The notes under the pieces were generated by a model. The model was not told the DNA's origin. It made no database searches and saw only the letters and a program-made list of their open reading frames with translations. A stretch of 64,000 nucleotides of DNA. Source: Planctomycetales bacterium (GTDB taxonomy: Bacteria > Planctomycetota > Planctomycetia > Isosphaerales > Isosphaeraceae). The stretch spans positions 1 through 64,000 of the forward strand of contig DAIDHX010000146.1 in assembly GCA_027451885.1 (NCBI GenBank). Reading direction: 5' to 3'. Positions 53,086 to 61,443 of the stretch are shown here, one piece after another. A program made the translations under genes and the position numbers. The first letter of the stretch is position 1; each line of letters begins with the position of its first letter.

Positions 53086-54027
53086 GTGTCATCTCACCGT
53101 TCGCTGGGTCCTCGCCCGCCATTCCCCGGTCTTTTTGCGGGTCTGGGCCGCAAATCGCAACCTCCGGGCCGGCCGGAGCGTGCAGCCAGACCGGTCATCA
53201 AACTCAAGAGTCCGCGAGAGATCGGGCTCATGCGTGAGGCCGGACTCGTGGTAGCCGAGGCGCTCGACCGGGTTCGCGCCATGGCTGCCCCCGGCGTGAC
53301 CACCGCCGACATGGCCGACGTGGTGGCCGAGGTCTTCCGCCGCCATAACGCAAAGCCCCTCTTTCTGGGCTATCCAGCCAACGAAAAGGGCAAGCCGCCA
53401 TTTCCCGCCGTGATCTGCGCCAGTGTCAACGAGCAGGTGGTTCATGGTATCCCGAACCGCCGCCCGCTACGTGATGGCGATATCGTGTCGATCGACACCG
53501 GTTGCAGTTTGAACGGTTGGTGCGGCGATTCCGCAGTCACGCTTGCCATCGGCACCCCCTCGGCCGAGGCCAAAAAGCTCCTCGACGTGACGCTCGAGAC
53601 ACTCAATCTGGCCATTCGTGCCATGGGCCGGTGCAATTACTGGTCGGAAGTGGCCAGCTTGATGGATCGCTACGTCAAGAGCCAGGGCTTCTACGTGGTT
53701 GAGAAATTCGTCGGTCATGGCATCGGTCAGGCCATGCACGAGGAACCTCAGGTTCCCAACTTCGTGAGCAAGAGCCTGATCAAGCACGATATCAAGCTCG
53801 AGCCAGGGCTCGTTCTCGCGGTTGAGCCGATGGTCTCCGTGGGCACGAAGGACGTACGGACACTCAGCGACGGCTGGACGGTAGAGACCAAGGATCGCCG
53901 ACCGAGCGCCCATTTTGAGCACACGGTGGCGATCACGCACGAAGGGATCAGGGTGCTTACTCTGAAGGACGACGACTCGTCTTCCGGAGCCCAGTCGCCC
54001 ACGCCTACCATCGCGACGACTGCCTGA
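53086..54027 (+). CDS. map: methionine aminopeptidase, type I
   Basis: A 313-residue enzyme that removes N-terminal Met from new proteins. The five metal ligands are D137 (SIDTG), D148 (GDSAV), H211 (VGHGIG), E247 (AVEPM) and E278 (FEHTVAIT); H120 (QVVHGIP) is the usual catalytic His. The conserved fold begins at VIKLKSPREIGLM (residue 37); the 36 residues before it are a Pro/Arg/Gly-rich extension with no start codon nearer in frame, so GTG 53086 is used. A C-terminal Ser/Thr/Pro tail is present. Last gene of the operon. Confidence 0.93.
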   Translation: MSSHRSLGPRPPFPGLFAGLGRKSQPPGRPERAARPVIKLKSPREIGLMREAGLVVAEALDRVRAMAAPGVTTADMADVVAEVFRRHNAKPLFLGYPANEKGKPPFPAVICASVNEQVVHGIPNRRPLRDGDIVSIDTGCSLNGWCGDSAVTLAIGTPSAEAKKLLDVTLETLNLAIRAMGRCNYWSEVASLMDRYVKSQGFYVVEKFVGHGIGQAMHEEPQVPNFVSKSLIKHDIKLEPGLVLAVEPMVSVGTKDVRTLSDGWTVETKDRRPSAHFEHTVAITHEGIRVLTLKDDDSSSGAQSPTPTIATTA

Positions 54028-54097
54028 TTCCGTCCGGATTTGCGTTTTCGAACCGGCTGAGATGGTTCTTGTGACTTGAAAGCTGTGTGACGAAAAT

Positions 54098-54135
54098 CGG
54101 CCGACCATGTGAGTCAATCACCTGGCCGGCCGTTT
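54098..54135. terminator. bidirectional terminator candidate between map and the aldo/keto reductase
   Basis: CGGCCGACCA (54098-54107) and TGGCCGGCCG (54123-54132) pair with one mismatch. TTT follows on the plus strand, and TTTT follows on the minus strand. The position between two convergent genes fits a shared terminator. Confidence 0.45.
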
Positions 54136-54164
54136 GTGGTTGCGAACTCGATTGCGGTTGCGGG

Positions 54165-55407
54165 TTAGCCCAGAACCTTCTCGGCGCGGGGGAGCAAGGC
54201 TTCGAAGTCGAGCTTGCTCGGGCATGCATTGCGTGCCGCCGCCAGGTCGGCCCCCTGCCAGTTGCGGGCGGCGTCAGGCATCTCGGAGTAAAGTCTGCGT
54301 GCTTCGACCCGATAACCGTGGTGGTCGTGATAGGTGAGGAAGCGAGTCAGGTTTCCGAGCTCGGCGTCGGTGCCTGCTGCGAGTGAACAGCGCCCGTCGC
54401 AGCCGGGGCAGAGAGTCGGTCCGGCGGCGATGACCGCATCGCGGATCCGGTCGAGTTCAGCCTTCGTCAACGGCTGAAAACGCTTGGCCGCGTCGATGTT
54501 GTCTCGCACCTGGTCGGTGTTGCGCATCGAGACACAGCATGACGAAAAGCGTTCGTCGGTCCAGATCGCGTGCAGCAAGCCCTGGTAAGGCTTGAGCTTC
54601 TTCTCCTTGAGGTCGGGGAGCCTGCGAGCAATCTCGTTCAGGTTCACGTTGCCCGCGACCTGCTTCATGGAGATAAGCCCGATTCCCGCCTTGTGGCAGG
54701 CGTCGAGCGCCCGGTTCATGGCGTCTTCCTCAGCGCTCCAGGGATTGTTCTGAAGCATGATCGCGTCGACGAAGCCGCCTTCCACCGCGGCCTGAAGAAT
54801 CTCGGGCCTGCGTACGTGGTGGGTGGAGAAACCAACAAACCGGGCCTTGCCCGACTTGCGGATCGTTTCGGCTGCTTCCTTGAATTCCTTGCTCTTCGGC
54901 CACTCGATCTCGGTGTTGATGTCGTGATCGCCAAGAGCGTGGATGAAAATCAGGTCCACATAGTCGGTCTTGAGGGCGGCAAGGCGTTCGTCAAGCTTCT
55001 TGACGAGCTCGCTGGGCGTGCCTGGATGATCCTTGGTAACGAGGAAGAGGTCCTTGCGGATGCTCGGAATCGGACTGGAGCCAGCGCCCGATCGCGGGTT
55101 CGGAACCGTAGCTCTTGGCGGTATCGACGTAGCGGATGCCATTGGCCCAGGAGAGCCGCAGGATCCGGTCGAGACCGACGCTCCGCCACGTACCAAGATT
55201 CAGCATGCTGACTTCGACGCCGGTCTTCCCAAGCTTACGCTTGCCAACCAGGCCCCCGGTCTTGGCCTTGACCGCGGCCTGTGCGCTCGCCTGTTCCCCA
55301 GCGGCAAGGGCCATGCCGGCAACGGCAGCACCCGCGCCTGCTTCGATGAAGCCGCGACGGTTCAACCGCGACCCCTGTGCATCCGAATCTTCCCGAATTG
55401 ACTGCAT
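54165..55407 (-). pseudogene. Tat-exported aldo/keto reductase, interrupted by a single-base frameshift
   Basis: The N-terminal part is in one frame: Tat-like signal (NRRGFIEAGAGAAVAG), then KRKLGKTGVEVSMLNLGTW and YVDTAKSYGSEPAIGRWLQS with the catalytic Asp and Tyr. The rest continues in another frame from SIRKDLFLVTKD (catalytic Lys) through DYVDLIFIHAL (His) to the end. Skipping one base near 55068 joins them as WLQSDPSIRKDLF, which reads as normal AKR sequence. The joined product would be about 413 residues, with CPGCDGRC near the C-terminus suggesting an Fe-S or zinc site. It is either a recent pseudogene, a sequencing error or a programmed shift. All other parts look intact, so decay, if real, is recent. 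Confidence 0.75.
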
Positions 55408-55539
55408 CAGGAACTCCTCTTACGACGGTTGGAGGTCGACGCTTCCCGGCTGCGATCTCAAATTAAAAGACTGCTAACCAGGCTAATCGACGCCAGAGCG
55501 CTTGTCGAGTACGAAAGATCCGAGCGCCCCAGGACAGAA

Positions 55540-55734
55540 TTAGGCGTCCGCCGCCATCAGCTCGGCCCGCGTGCGCCTGGCGTGTTGATCGACCAGCTCC
55601 TGGCGATAGACCCGCACATCGGCAGGGGCTTCGATTCCCAGGCGGACCTGGTTGCGGTCAACCTTGACGACCGAGATCACGATTCCACCGTCGATCACGA
55701 TCTTCTCGTTCAACTTGCGGCTGAGCACCAACAT
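55540..55734 (-). CDS. csrA: carbon storage/translation regulator CsrA
   Basis: A 64-residue RNA-binding post-transcriptional regulator. It begins MLVLSRKLNEKIVI, contains VVKVDRNQVRLGIEAPADV and RVYRQEL, all typical of CsrA, which binds GGA motifs in mRNA leaders. AAGGAG lies 8 nt before the ATG. No FliW or flagellar gene is nearby. The binding targets are not evident from the window. Confidence 0.95.
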   Translation of the reverse strand: MLVLSRKLNEKIVIDGGIVISVVKVDRNQVRLGIEAPADVRVYRQELVDQHARRTRAELMAADA

Positions 55735-56152
55735 CCTGCACTCTCCTTCCCTAGGTTCCTCGTTCCCTTCGACCGACTGGGAATCCAGCGCCTTTTTGCG
55801 GCTGAAACTCCGGAATTCCCTTTCACGTCCCGGGCATTGACCTTGTCATGCCACTCGTTTGATACATAGTGCATTGCCGGTGCCACGTGTCGAAGAAAAA
55901 CAGCAGAATTCGCCATAACCTACGATGAGGGTTTGCTTTAAATTTTTCTAAGGTTTTCTGGAGCCGCGGTCGAATCGGAGCGGGGGTGAGAGGACTTGAA
56001 ACTTTCTCTTCTCAAAATGACCAAAACTCAGGGGTGTGCTTCTTGCTGGCGGGAAGATCAGTTGGCCGGGATAGCCAATCTGGGAAGAAGACGCTACGAT
56101 TCGCCAGGCGAGGCGGGCGTTCCGCCGGATTGATCAGAGGATGGGGAACAGG
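55735..56152. other. divergent intergenic region between csrA and ispF
   Basis: About 418 nt without a convincing gene. It should hold the promoters for csrA (minus) and the ispF-cysS-ruvC run (plus). An AT-rich patch (about 55930-55960) stands out from the GC-rich surroundings. I see no clear -35/-10 pair and no RNA gene. Confidence 0.4.
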
Positions 56153-56638
56153 ATGCCGCGAGTCGGAATCGGTCACGACACGCATCGGCTTGTGAGTGGG
56201 CGCCCACTCATCCTGGGCGGGATCCGGATCGAGAATGATCGTGGTCTCGCCGGCCACTCGGATGCGGATGTGGTTTGCCATGCCGTGGTCGATGCGATTC
56301 TGGGTGCTGCCGGGCAAGGGGATATCGGTGAGCATTTTCCCGACACGGATCCAGCCTGGCGTGATGCGGACAGTACTCGACTGCTCCAGGCGGTGGTTGA
56401 CCGGATCCACAGGGCCGGTTGGTCGCTGATCAACTGTGATGTGGTGATTCATGCCGAGGCGCCCAAGCTCACTGCACACAAGCCTGCGATCCGCGCCCGC
56501 TTGGCGGAGCTACTTGGTCTCGACGCGTCCGCGGTCAACGTGAAGGCGAAGACGGGCGAACGGGTTGGGCCAGTCGGTCGGGGGGAGGCAATCGAATGCC
56601 AGGCCGTGGTCCTGATCGAAACCGCCAACCCCATCTGA
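56153..56638 (+). CDS. ispF: 2-C-methyl-D-erythritol 2,4-cyclodiphosphate synthase
   Basis: A 161-residue MEP-pathway enzyme forming the cyclic diphosphate in isoprenoid synthesis. Metal ligands D9 and H11 lie in GIGHDTHRL and H43 in AGHSDADVVCHAVVDA. GDIGEHFPDTD and the C-terminal KAKTGERVGPVGRGEAIECQA (partly shown) complete the signature. I chose ATG 56153, where homology begins, over an ATG four codons upstream. First gene of a plus-strand run with cysS and ruvC; no ispD is adjacent. Confidence 0.93.
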   Translation: MPRVGIGHDTHRLVSGRPLILGGIRIENDRGLAGHSDADVVCHAVVDAILGAAGQGDIGEHFPDTDPAWRDADSTRLLQAVVDRIHRAGWSLINCDVVIHAEAPKLTAHKPAIRARLAELLGLDASAVNVKAKTGERVGPVGRGEAIECQAVVLIETANPI

Positions 56639-56741
56639 TCCCCGCGAAGATCGTGCGCCGCAGCCCGCTCCACAAGGCGAGAGACTTCCGTCCGGGTGCT
56701 CCTCGCGCCCGGCTTACTCGAAGCTGAATTTACACTCCATC

Positions 56742-58214
56742 ATGCCGTTACGTATTTATAGCACTCTGACTCAGAGCAAGATTCCGTTCCAGCCCTTGAA
56801 CCCTGGCAAGGTCGGCATGTACGTTTGCGGGCCGACCGTTTACTCCCCCAGCCATATCGGCCACATGGTCGGCCCGGTCATCTTCGACACCATCAAGCGA
56901 TACCTTGTCTACCTCGGATTCGAGGTGAACTGGGTGGTCAACATCACCGACGTTGACGACAAGCTCATCGTGCAGGCCCAGAAAGACGGCACCACGGTCA
57001 AGGCGCTTGCGGAGGAAGTCACACGCGATTACCTGCGCTGCCTGGACGCACTCGGCGTGACTGGCATTGACCATATGCCGCGGGCGACCGAGCATATCCA
57101 GGAAATCATCGGTATCACGCAAGGCTTGATCGCCAGGGGATTCGCGTACGAATCGAAAGGCGACGTTTACTTCGATGTCACAAAGGCGTCGGAATACGGC
57201 AAGCTCAGCCACCGTGATCCAGAAGAGTTGCTCGCCGGGGCGCGCATTGAGCCCTCCGCCATCAAGCGGCATCCCGGCGATTTCGCGCTCTGGAAAAGCT
57301 CCAAGCCCGGTGAACCGGCGTGGCCAAGCCCCTGGGGACCTGGCCGCCCTGGCTGGCATATCGAATGCTCCGCGATGAGCATGAAGTACCTGGGTCAACA
57401 GTTTGACATCCACGGCGGCGGTCTCGACCTGGTCTTCCCGCACCATGAAAACGAGCTCGTTCAGTCCGAGTCATACACCGGTGTCCCATTCGCAAACTAC
57501 TGGATGCACAACGGGTTGCTCACGAAGGACGGCCGCAAGATCTCGAAGTCGGATCCCGGTACGATCGTGCTCATGAGCGACCTGCTCAAGGCCCATGCGC
57601 CGGATACGATCCGCGCGCTTTTGCTTTCAAGCCACTACCGCAGGCCCATCGATTTTGGCCCGAACAGGCTCACCGAGATTGGACGGGGTCTACGTTCTTT
57701 CGAGCGTGCCTTTGAACGCTTTTCGGAGTCCACGGGGGAATCGTTTTTCGACCTCGTGCCACCTGGCCGACGGCAGGAGCTCAAGATCGCCGGCTCTGGG
57801 TTGCTCGCGGAGCTCTCGCAGCACCGTCAGCGCTTCCTCGATGCCATGGACGATGACTTCAACACTGGCGGAGCGATCGGCGAGCTGTACGAAATCGTGC
57901 ACGTGCTCAATCGCCACGCCGACACGCTCGAGGGGACTGCTGGCAACGAGATGAAGGACGAATACCGCCGCGGTATGCTCGTGCTGCGTGAGGTGTCGTC
58001 GATCCTGGGGCTCTTTCTCAGGAAGCCGAGTTCGGTCTCTGCAAGCCAGGGGGATTCGAAGGTCGGTCCGCTACTCGATCTTCTCGTGGAGCTACGCGGC
58101 CGGCTGCGGAAGGAAAAGAACTTCGCGCTTTCGGATGAGATCCGCAATCGTCTCACGGCGCTTGGGGTGACAATCGAGGACCGCTCAGAGGGAAGCCGCT
58201 GGCGGATCGAGTAG
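56742..58214 (+). CDS. cysS: cysteinyl-tRNA synthetase
   Basis: A 490-residue class I synthetase charging tRNA-Cys. Zinc/substrate Cys C29 is in YVCGPTVY, the HIGH signature at 38-41, and the KMSKS-type loop is KISKS (266-270). The zinc-ligand set continues with WHIECSAM and FPHHENE. The C-terminal anticodon-binding helices follow. Length is normal. It lies 103 nt after ispF and 48 nt before ruvC. Confidence 0.96.
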   Translation: MPLRIYSTLTQSKIPFQPLNPGKVGMYVCGPTVYSPSHIGHMVGPVIFDTIKRYLVYLGFEVNWVVNITDVDDKLIVQAQKDGTTVKALAEEVTRDYLRCLDALGVTGIDHMPRATEHIQEIIGITQGLIARGFAYESKGDVYFDVTKASEYGKLSHRDPEELLAGARIEPSAIKRHPGDFALWKSSKPGEPAWPSPWGPGRPGWHIECSAMSMKYLGQQFDIHGGGLDLVFPHHENELVQSESYTGVPFANYWMHNGLLTKDGRKISKSDPGTIVLMSDLLKAHAPDTIRALLLSSHYRRPIDFGPNRLTEIGRGLRSFERAFERFSESTGESFFDLVPPGRRQELKIAGSGLLAELSQHRQRFLDAMDDDFNTGGAIGELYEIVHVLNRHADTLEGTAGNEMKDEYRRGMLVLREVSSILGLFLRKPSSVSASQGDSKVGPLLDLLVELRGRLRKEKNFALSDEIRNRLTALGVTIEDRSEGSRWRIE

Positions 58215-58262
58215 GAAGACAGGCGATCGGGAACGAAGGCGCAGGGACAAGGAGCGTCCATC

Positions 58263-58811
58263 ATGGCCTTGAGTGCGGCTCGTGTCGGAACCGTGGTTCC
58301 GCTCCTGGACCCGAACCGGGTGATTGGGATCGATCCTGGTTTGACGGTCACGGGTTACGCTGTTCTCGAGCGCAGGGGGAGTTCCTCGGCGGCGATGATC
58401 GAGGCCGGAGTCATCCGGCCGCGTGGCGATGATTTGGCGCGCAAGCTGGCCTGGCTTCACAAGGCCGTGGCGGATGTGATCAAGTCGTTCCCCGCGAGCG
58501 CAGTGGCGCTCGAACAGGTTCATAGCCGCGTGGCGTTTCCCCGCACAGCGCTGCTCATGGCGCACGCGCGGGGCGTGATCGTGCTCGCCGCGGCGGAGCG
58601 CGGCGTCCCCGTACATGATTATGCGCCCTCTCGCATCAAGAAAACTCTGACGGGTAACGGCCGGGCGTCCAAGGAGCAAATGCAGCACGCCGTGATGACT
58701 GAGCTTGGGCTTGGAAGACTACCAGAGCCGCACGACGTGGCCGATGCCTGCGCGCTGGCGATCTGCCATCTGGCCATCGCACGCATCGCCCGGGGACTGG
58801 CAGGAGCGTAG
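58263..58811 (+). CDS. ruvC: Holliday junction resolvase RuvC
   Basis: A 182-residue endonuclease resolving recombination junctions with RuvAB. Acidic active-site residues: D24 (IGIDPGLTVTG), E84 (ALEQV), D158 and D161 (HDVADA). The N-terminus is 17 residues longer than usual. No ruvA or ruvB in the window. Convergent with the phosphohydrolase gene 23 nt on; no terminator is visible between them. Confidence 0.94.
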   Translation: MALSAARVGTVVPLLDPNRVIGIDPGLTVTGYAVLERRGSSSAAMIEAGVIRPRGDDLARKLAWLHKAVADVIKSFPASAVALEQVHSRVAFPRTALLMAHARGVIVLAAAERGVPVHDYAPSRIKKTLTGNGRASKEQMQHAVMTELGLGRLPEPHDVADACALAICHLAIARIARGLAGA

Positions 58812-58834
58812 CAGTCGAGAAGCTGCGATCGTTT

Positions 58835-60535
58835 CTAGAGGTAACCGAGATCAGCCAGGCGACGGCGAATCTCAGCATCTTCATCCGCCGTGTAGGGCGT
58901 GTCGTACGGTGCACTGCCGACCGGCGTGGGAGCAACGGCGGCCGCGGTAACTGCGGAACGCGTTGGTGCTGGTCGGACTGCGTAATCAGGCAGCAGGGCT
59001 TCATTCAGCACCCGCCCGTCCATGTCGCCGGGCAGGGGAGTGCCGAGCAGGTGCAAGACGGTCGGTGCGACGTCCAGCAGCTCCGCGTCACGCACCTGGC
59101 CACCCGCGCGGAAAGGCGCACCCGCCGCGATAAACACCCCTTCGAGCCGGTGATCGCCAGTTGGCCCGAATGCCGGCGAGATCACCTTGTGCGTCGTGAA
59201 GTCGTGCAGGCCGATGGTTCGGTAACGCCAGTCCTTGAGCACAACCGTAAGGTCCGGCGCCAGGCCGATGTGCGGCCCCTCGTAGAGTTCCTCACGCTCG
59301 TAAACCTTCTCCACCAGGGGCTCGCCCGTCTCCGGATGCGGGATCTCCCCAAGCGCGGCTTTCAGGTCGCGAAGCATCGGCCTCATATCTTCCTCGGCCA
59401 CGCAACCCTGCGGCTGGCGCCCCTTCACGTTCAGGAAGAACTGGCCAAAGTTCCCCTGGGCATAAGCCCTGGTGCGCGACCAGTCGATATGCCTGCGCGA
59501 AAGGAAAAGCGATTCGGCCAGGCGGTCGACAAAGCTCTCCTGCTTGCCGCGGAAGCGGCTGACCCGGTGGTCGCCTAGACCAAGCTTGCTCATCACGCCA
59601 TAGATCCACTCCGGCGTGATTCCCCTGCGGTGGCACCAGAGCTTCTGGCGAACATAGAACGAATTCTGAAGCGCCAGGAAGCCCTGTTCTAGCAACCATA
59701 TGTTGAAATTTACATAATATTCAATTGGGCCAAAGCCGTGATCGCTGATGAGCAAAAGCGCAGTATCGGGGGGGAGCGCGGCCTCGATTTCGCCAATTCC
59801 CCGATCCAGTGAGCGCCAGAATTCAACCAGTCGTGGCCGGAGTGCGACCAGCTCGGCCTCACGCCCCCGCGCGGCCCGGTGCGTGAGATCCCAGACATGC
59901 CAGAGCTCATGCTGAATCCGGTCCGTCGCCATCAAGTCGAAGAGGAAGAGATCCCACTCGCAGCGCTTCATCAGGAACCGGACCGCGGCCAGATGCTGGT
60001 CAAGGAACGACTGCAGGTCGTCCAGCACCGCCGCCTCATTCCCACCGTCATGAATCACCGTCGCCCAGGGGCGATACGGGCCGACTTCACGCTCCAGCTC
60101 GGCGAATAACCCTGGGTCGCTGCTGAAATCCTCAGCATTGGCAGGGCTCAAGAAGTCACCCAGGAAAAACCCAGGAAAGCGATTACTCGGCCGGCAGGGA
60201 TAGGAAAGCGGAATCCCACCCGCGACCGTCTTCTTGCCGTACCGCGCGGCAATCTCCCAGATGAGCTTCGCCTGGATCGCTCGCGATGAGTTCACACGAC
60301 CAGAAATCGGGTCGTGACCATGCTCCACAAACTCAAAAACCCCATGCTTGCCCGAGTTCTTGCCCGTCATCACCCCGGTCCAGGCAACCGGGGAAAGCGG
60401 CGGGAAAACGGACCTCAACGTCCCAGAAGCACCTTCCTCGCGCAGCCGAGCCAGGTTCGGCATGAGACCCTGTTCGATCAACGGATTCAGGACATCCCAT
60501 GTCGCTCCGTCCAACCCCAGCACAAATACCTTCAT
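58835..60535 (-). CDS. alkaline-phosphatase-superfamily phosphohydrolase/nucleotide pyrophosphatase-like enzyme
   Basis: A 566-residue protein of the type I phosphodiesterase/AlkP fold. The first metal Asp is D9 in VLGLDGATWDV, the nucleophile Thr is in TGVMTGKNSGKHG, and ISDHGFGPIEYY supplies further metal ligands; a later HDFTTHK/GDHRLEG region adds His ligands. The ATG at 60535 has AAGGA about 10 nt upstream; an in-frame TTG seven codons earlier is less likely. The C-terminus (about 530-566) is Ala/Pro-rich. No signal peptide, so cytoplasmic. Substrate may be a nucleotide, phosphonate or sugar phosphate; it cannot be settled by eye. Confidence 0.87.
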   Translation of the reverse strand: MKVFVLGLDGATWDVLNPLIEQGLMPNLARLREEGASGTLRSVFPPLSPVAWTGVMTGKNSGKHGVFEFVEHGHDPISGRVNSSRAIQAKLIWEIAARYGKKTVAGGIPLSYPCRPSNRFPGFFLGDFLSPANAEDFSSDPGLFAELEREVGPYRPWATVIHDGGNEAAVLDDLQSFLDQHLAAVRFLMKRCEWDLFLFDLMATDRIQHELWHVWDLTHRAARGREAELVALRPRLVEFWRSLDRGIGEIEAALPPDTALLLISDHGFGPIEYYVNFNIWLLEQGFLALQNSFYVRQKLWCHRRGITPEWIYGVMSKLGLGDHRVSRFRGKQESFVDRLAESLFLSRRHIDWSRTRAYAQGNFGQFFLNVKGRQPQGCVAEEDMRPMLRDLKAALGEIPHPETGEPLVEKVYEREELYEGPHIGLAPDLTVVLKDWRYRTIGLHDFTTHKVISPAFGPTGDHRLEGVFIAAGAPFRAGGQVRDAELLDVAPTVLHLLGTPLPGDMDGRVLNEALLPDYAVRPAPTRSAVTAAAVAPTPVGSAPYDTPYTADEDAEIRRRLADLGYL

Positions 60536-61443
60536 CGAGACGAAGTCCTTTCTCAAGCCGCGAGTTCCCTCTCGTCAGGACCGATGGTCTATCCGATAGG
60601 CTTGAAACAAGTCGCTCAAAACCTCTAGTTTATCCAACCCTCGCAAAACATTGCGACAGGTCACCCTCAGAGATCGGAAGTTCTTGCCCTCACGCTGCTT
60701 GGAGGAATGTGTCGACTCGCATCGACTTCTTCGGCCGATTGTGCCCTCCGCTTGCATCGAATCACACGGTTCCCGGTGCAAGAGGACTGAACATTCTAGT
60801 TCCCCTGTCCAGACCACGCAGCGCGAGGTTCGATTCAATCGATTGCATCGACTTTGCGGGTTTACCGAAAGCAACTGCCCGCAAATCGATCGACGAAGCT
60901 CACAAACCAGGCAATCCCGGATGGTCCGTGCGAACGAGCGTGCCTCCCAAGCAGCCCTGACATCGCCATAACCTATTTGCAGAAAAGACATTCGAAAACG
61001 ACCGAGAACCCATCCGGAGATTTCGCGCGGAATGGTACACAAACTGCTTTAGCTGGGAATCGAAGAGAAGTGCATGGTCAGTCAGAACTGAATTCCAATC
61101 CTGATTAAAGCCACTGTACCTGGTTTACTCTTAGCGGATCACGAGCAAGCGTCGTTCTCCCTGGCTGTGCCCGGCCCCCTCGTTGGGGGCCGGGCTTTTT
61201 TTTGCGCCTTGCCTTTCATTGACGCGAACCCGTCCAAAACTGGCCCGCAGATTCGATACAAACGGTGAATTCTGACATCAGTTTCGAATTGAGAATTCCC
61301 GATGCTATTGATTGGCCGTGATCCAATCGTTCCGAACTCCCAGGGACGCGAGCCGATGGGATCGCTGCGAATTGCCAGCAACGTTGCGCGGCGATAGAGT
61401 GGATGTACAGATCGTTCTTGCTCGATCGAGGGAGGACCTGGTC
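60536..61443. other. long intergenic region
   Basis: About 900 nt without a convincing protein gene or tRNA. Short open frames on both strands have no ribosome binding site or recognisable sequence. A very strong plus-strand terminator at its right half is listed separately and has no upstream gene on its strand, so a small RNA may be encoded before it. Confidence 0.5.
61169..61203 (+). terminator. strong rho-independent terminator without an evident gene
   Basis: An 11-bp perfect GC stem (GCCCGGCCCCC at 61169-61179, GGGGGCCGGGC at 61185-61195) with loop TCGTT is followed by eight T residues. The polarity is plus only. The nearest plus-strand gene upstream, ruvC, ends 2.3 kb away beyond a convergent gene. 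Confidence 0.9.

Noticed and set aside
60827-60836. GGTTCGATTC resembling a tRNA T-loop
   Set aside because: No flanking T-stem, anticodon arm or acceptor stem could be built.
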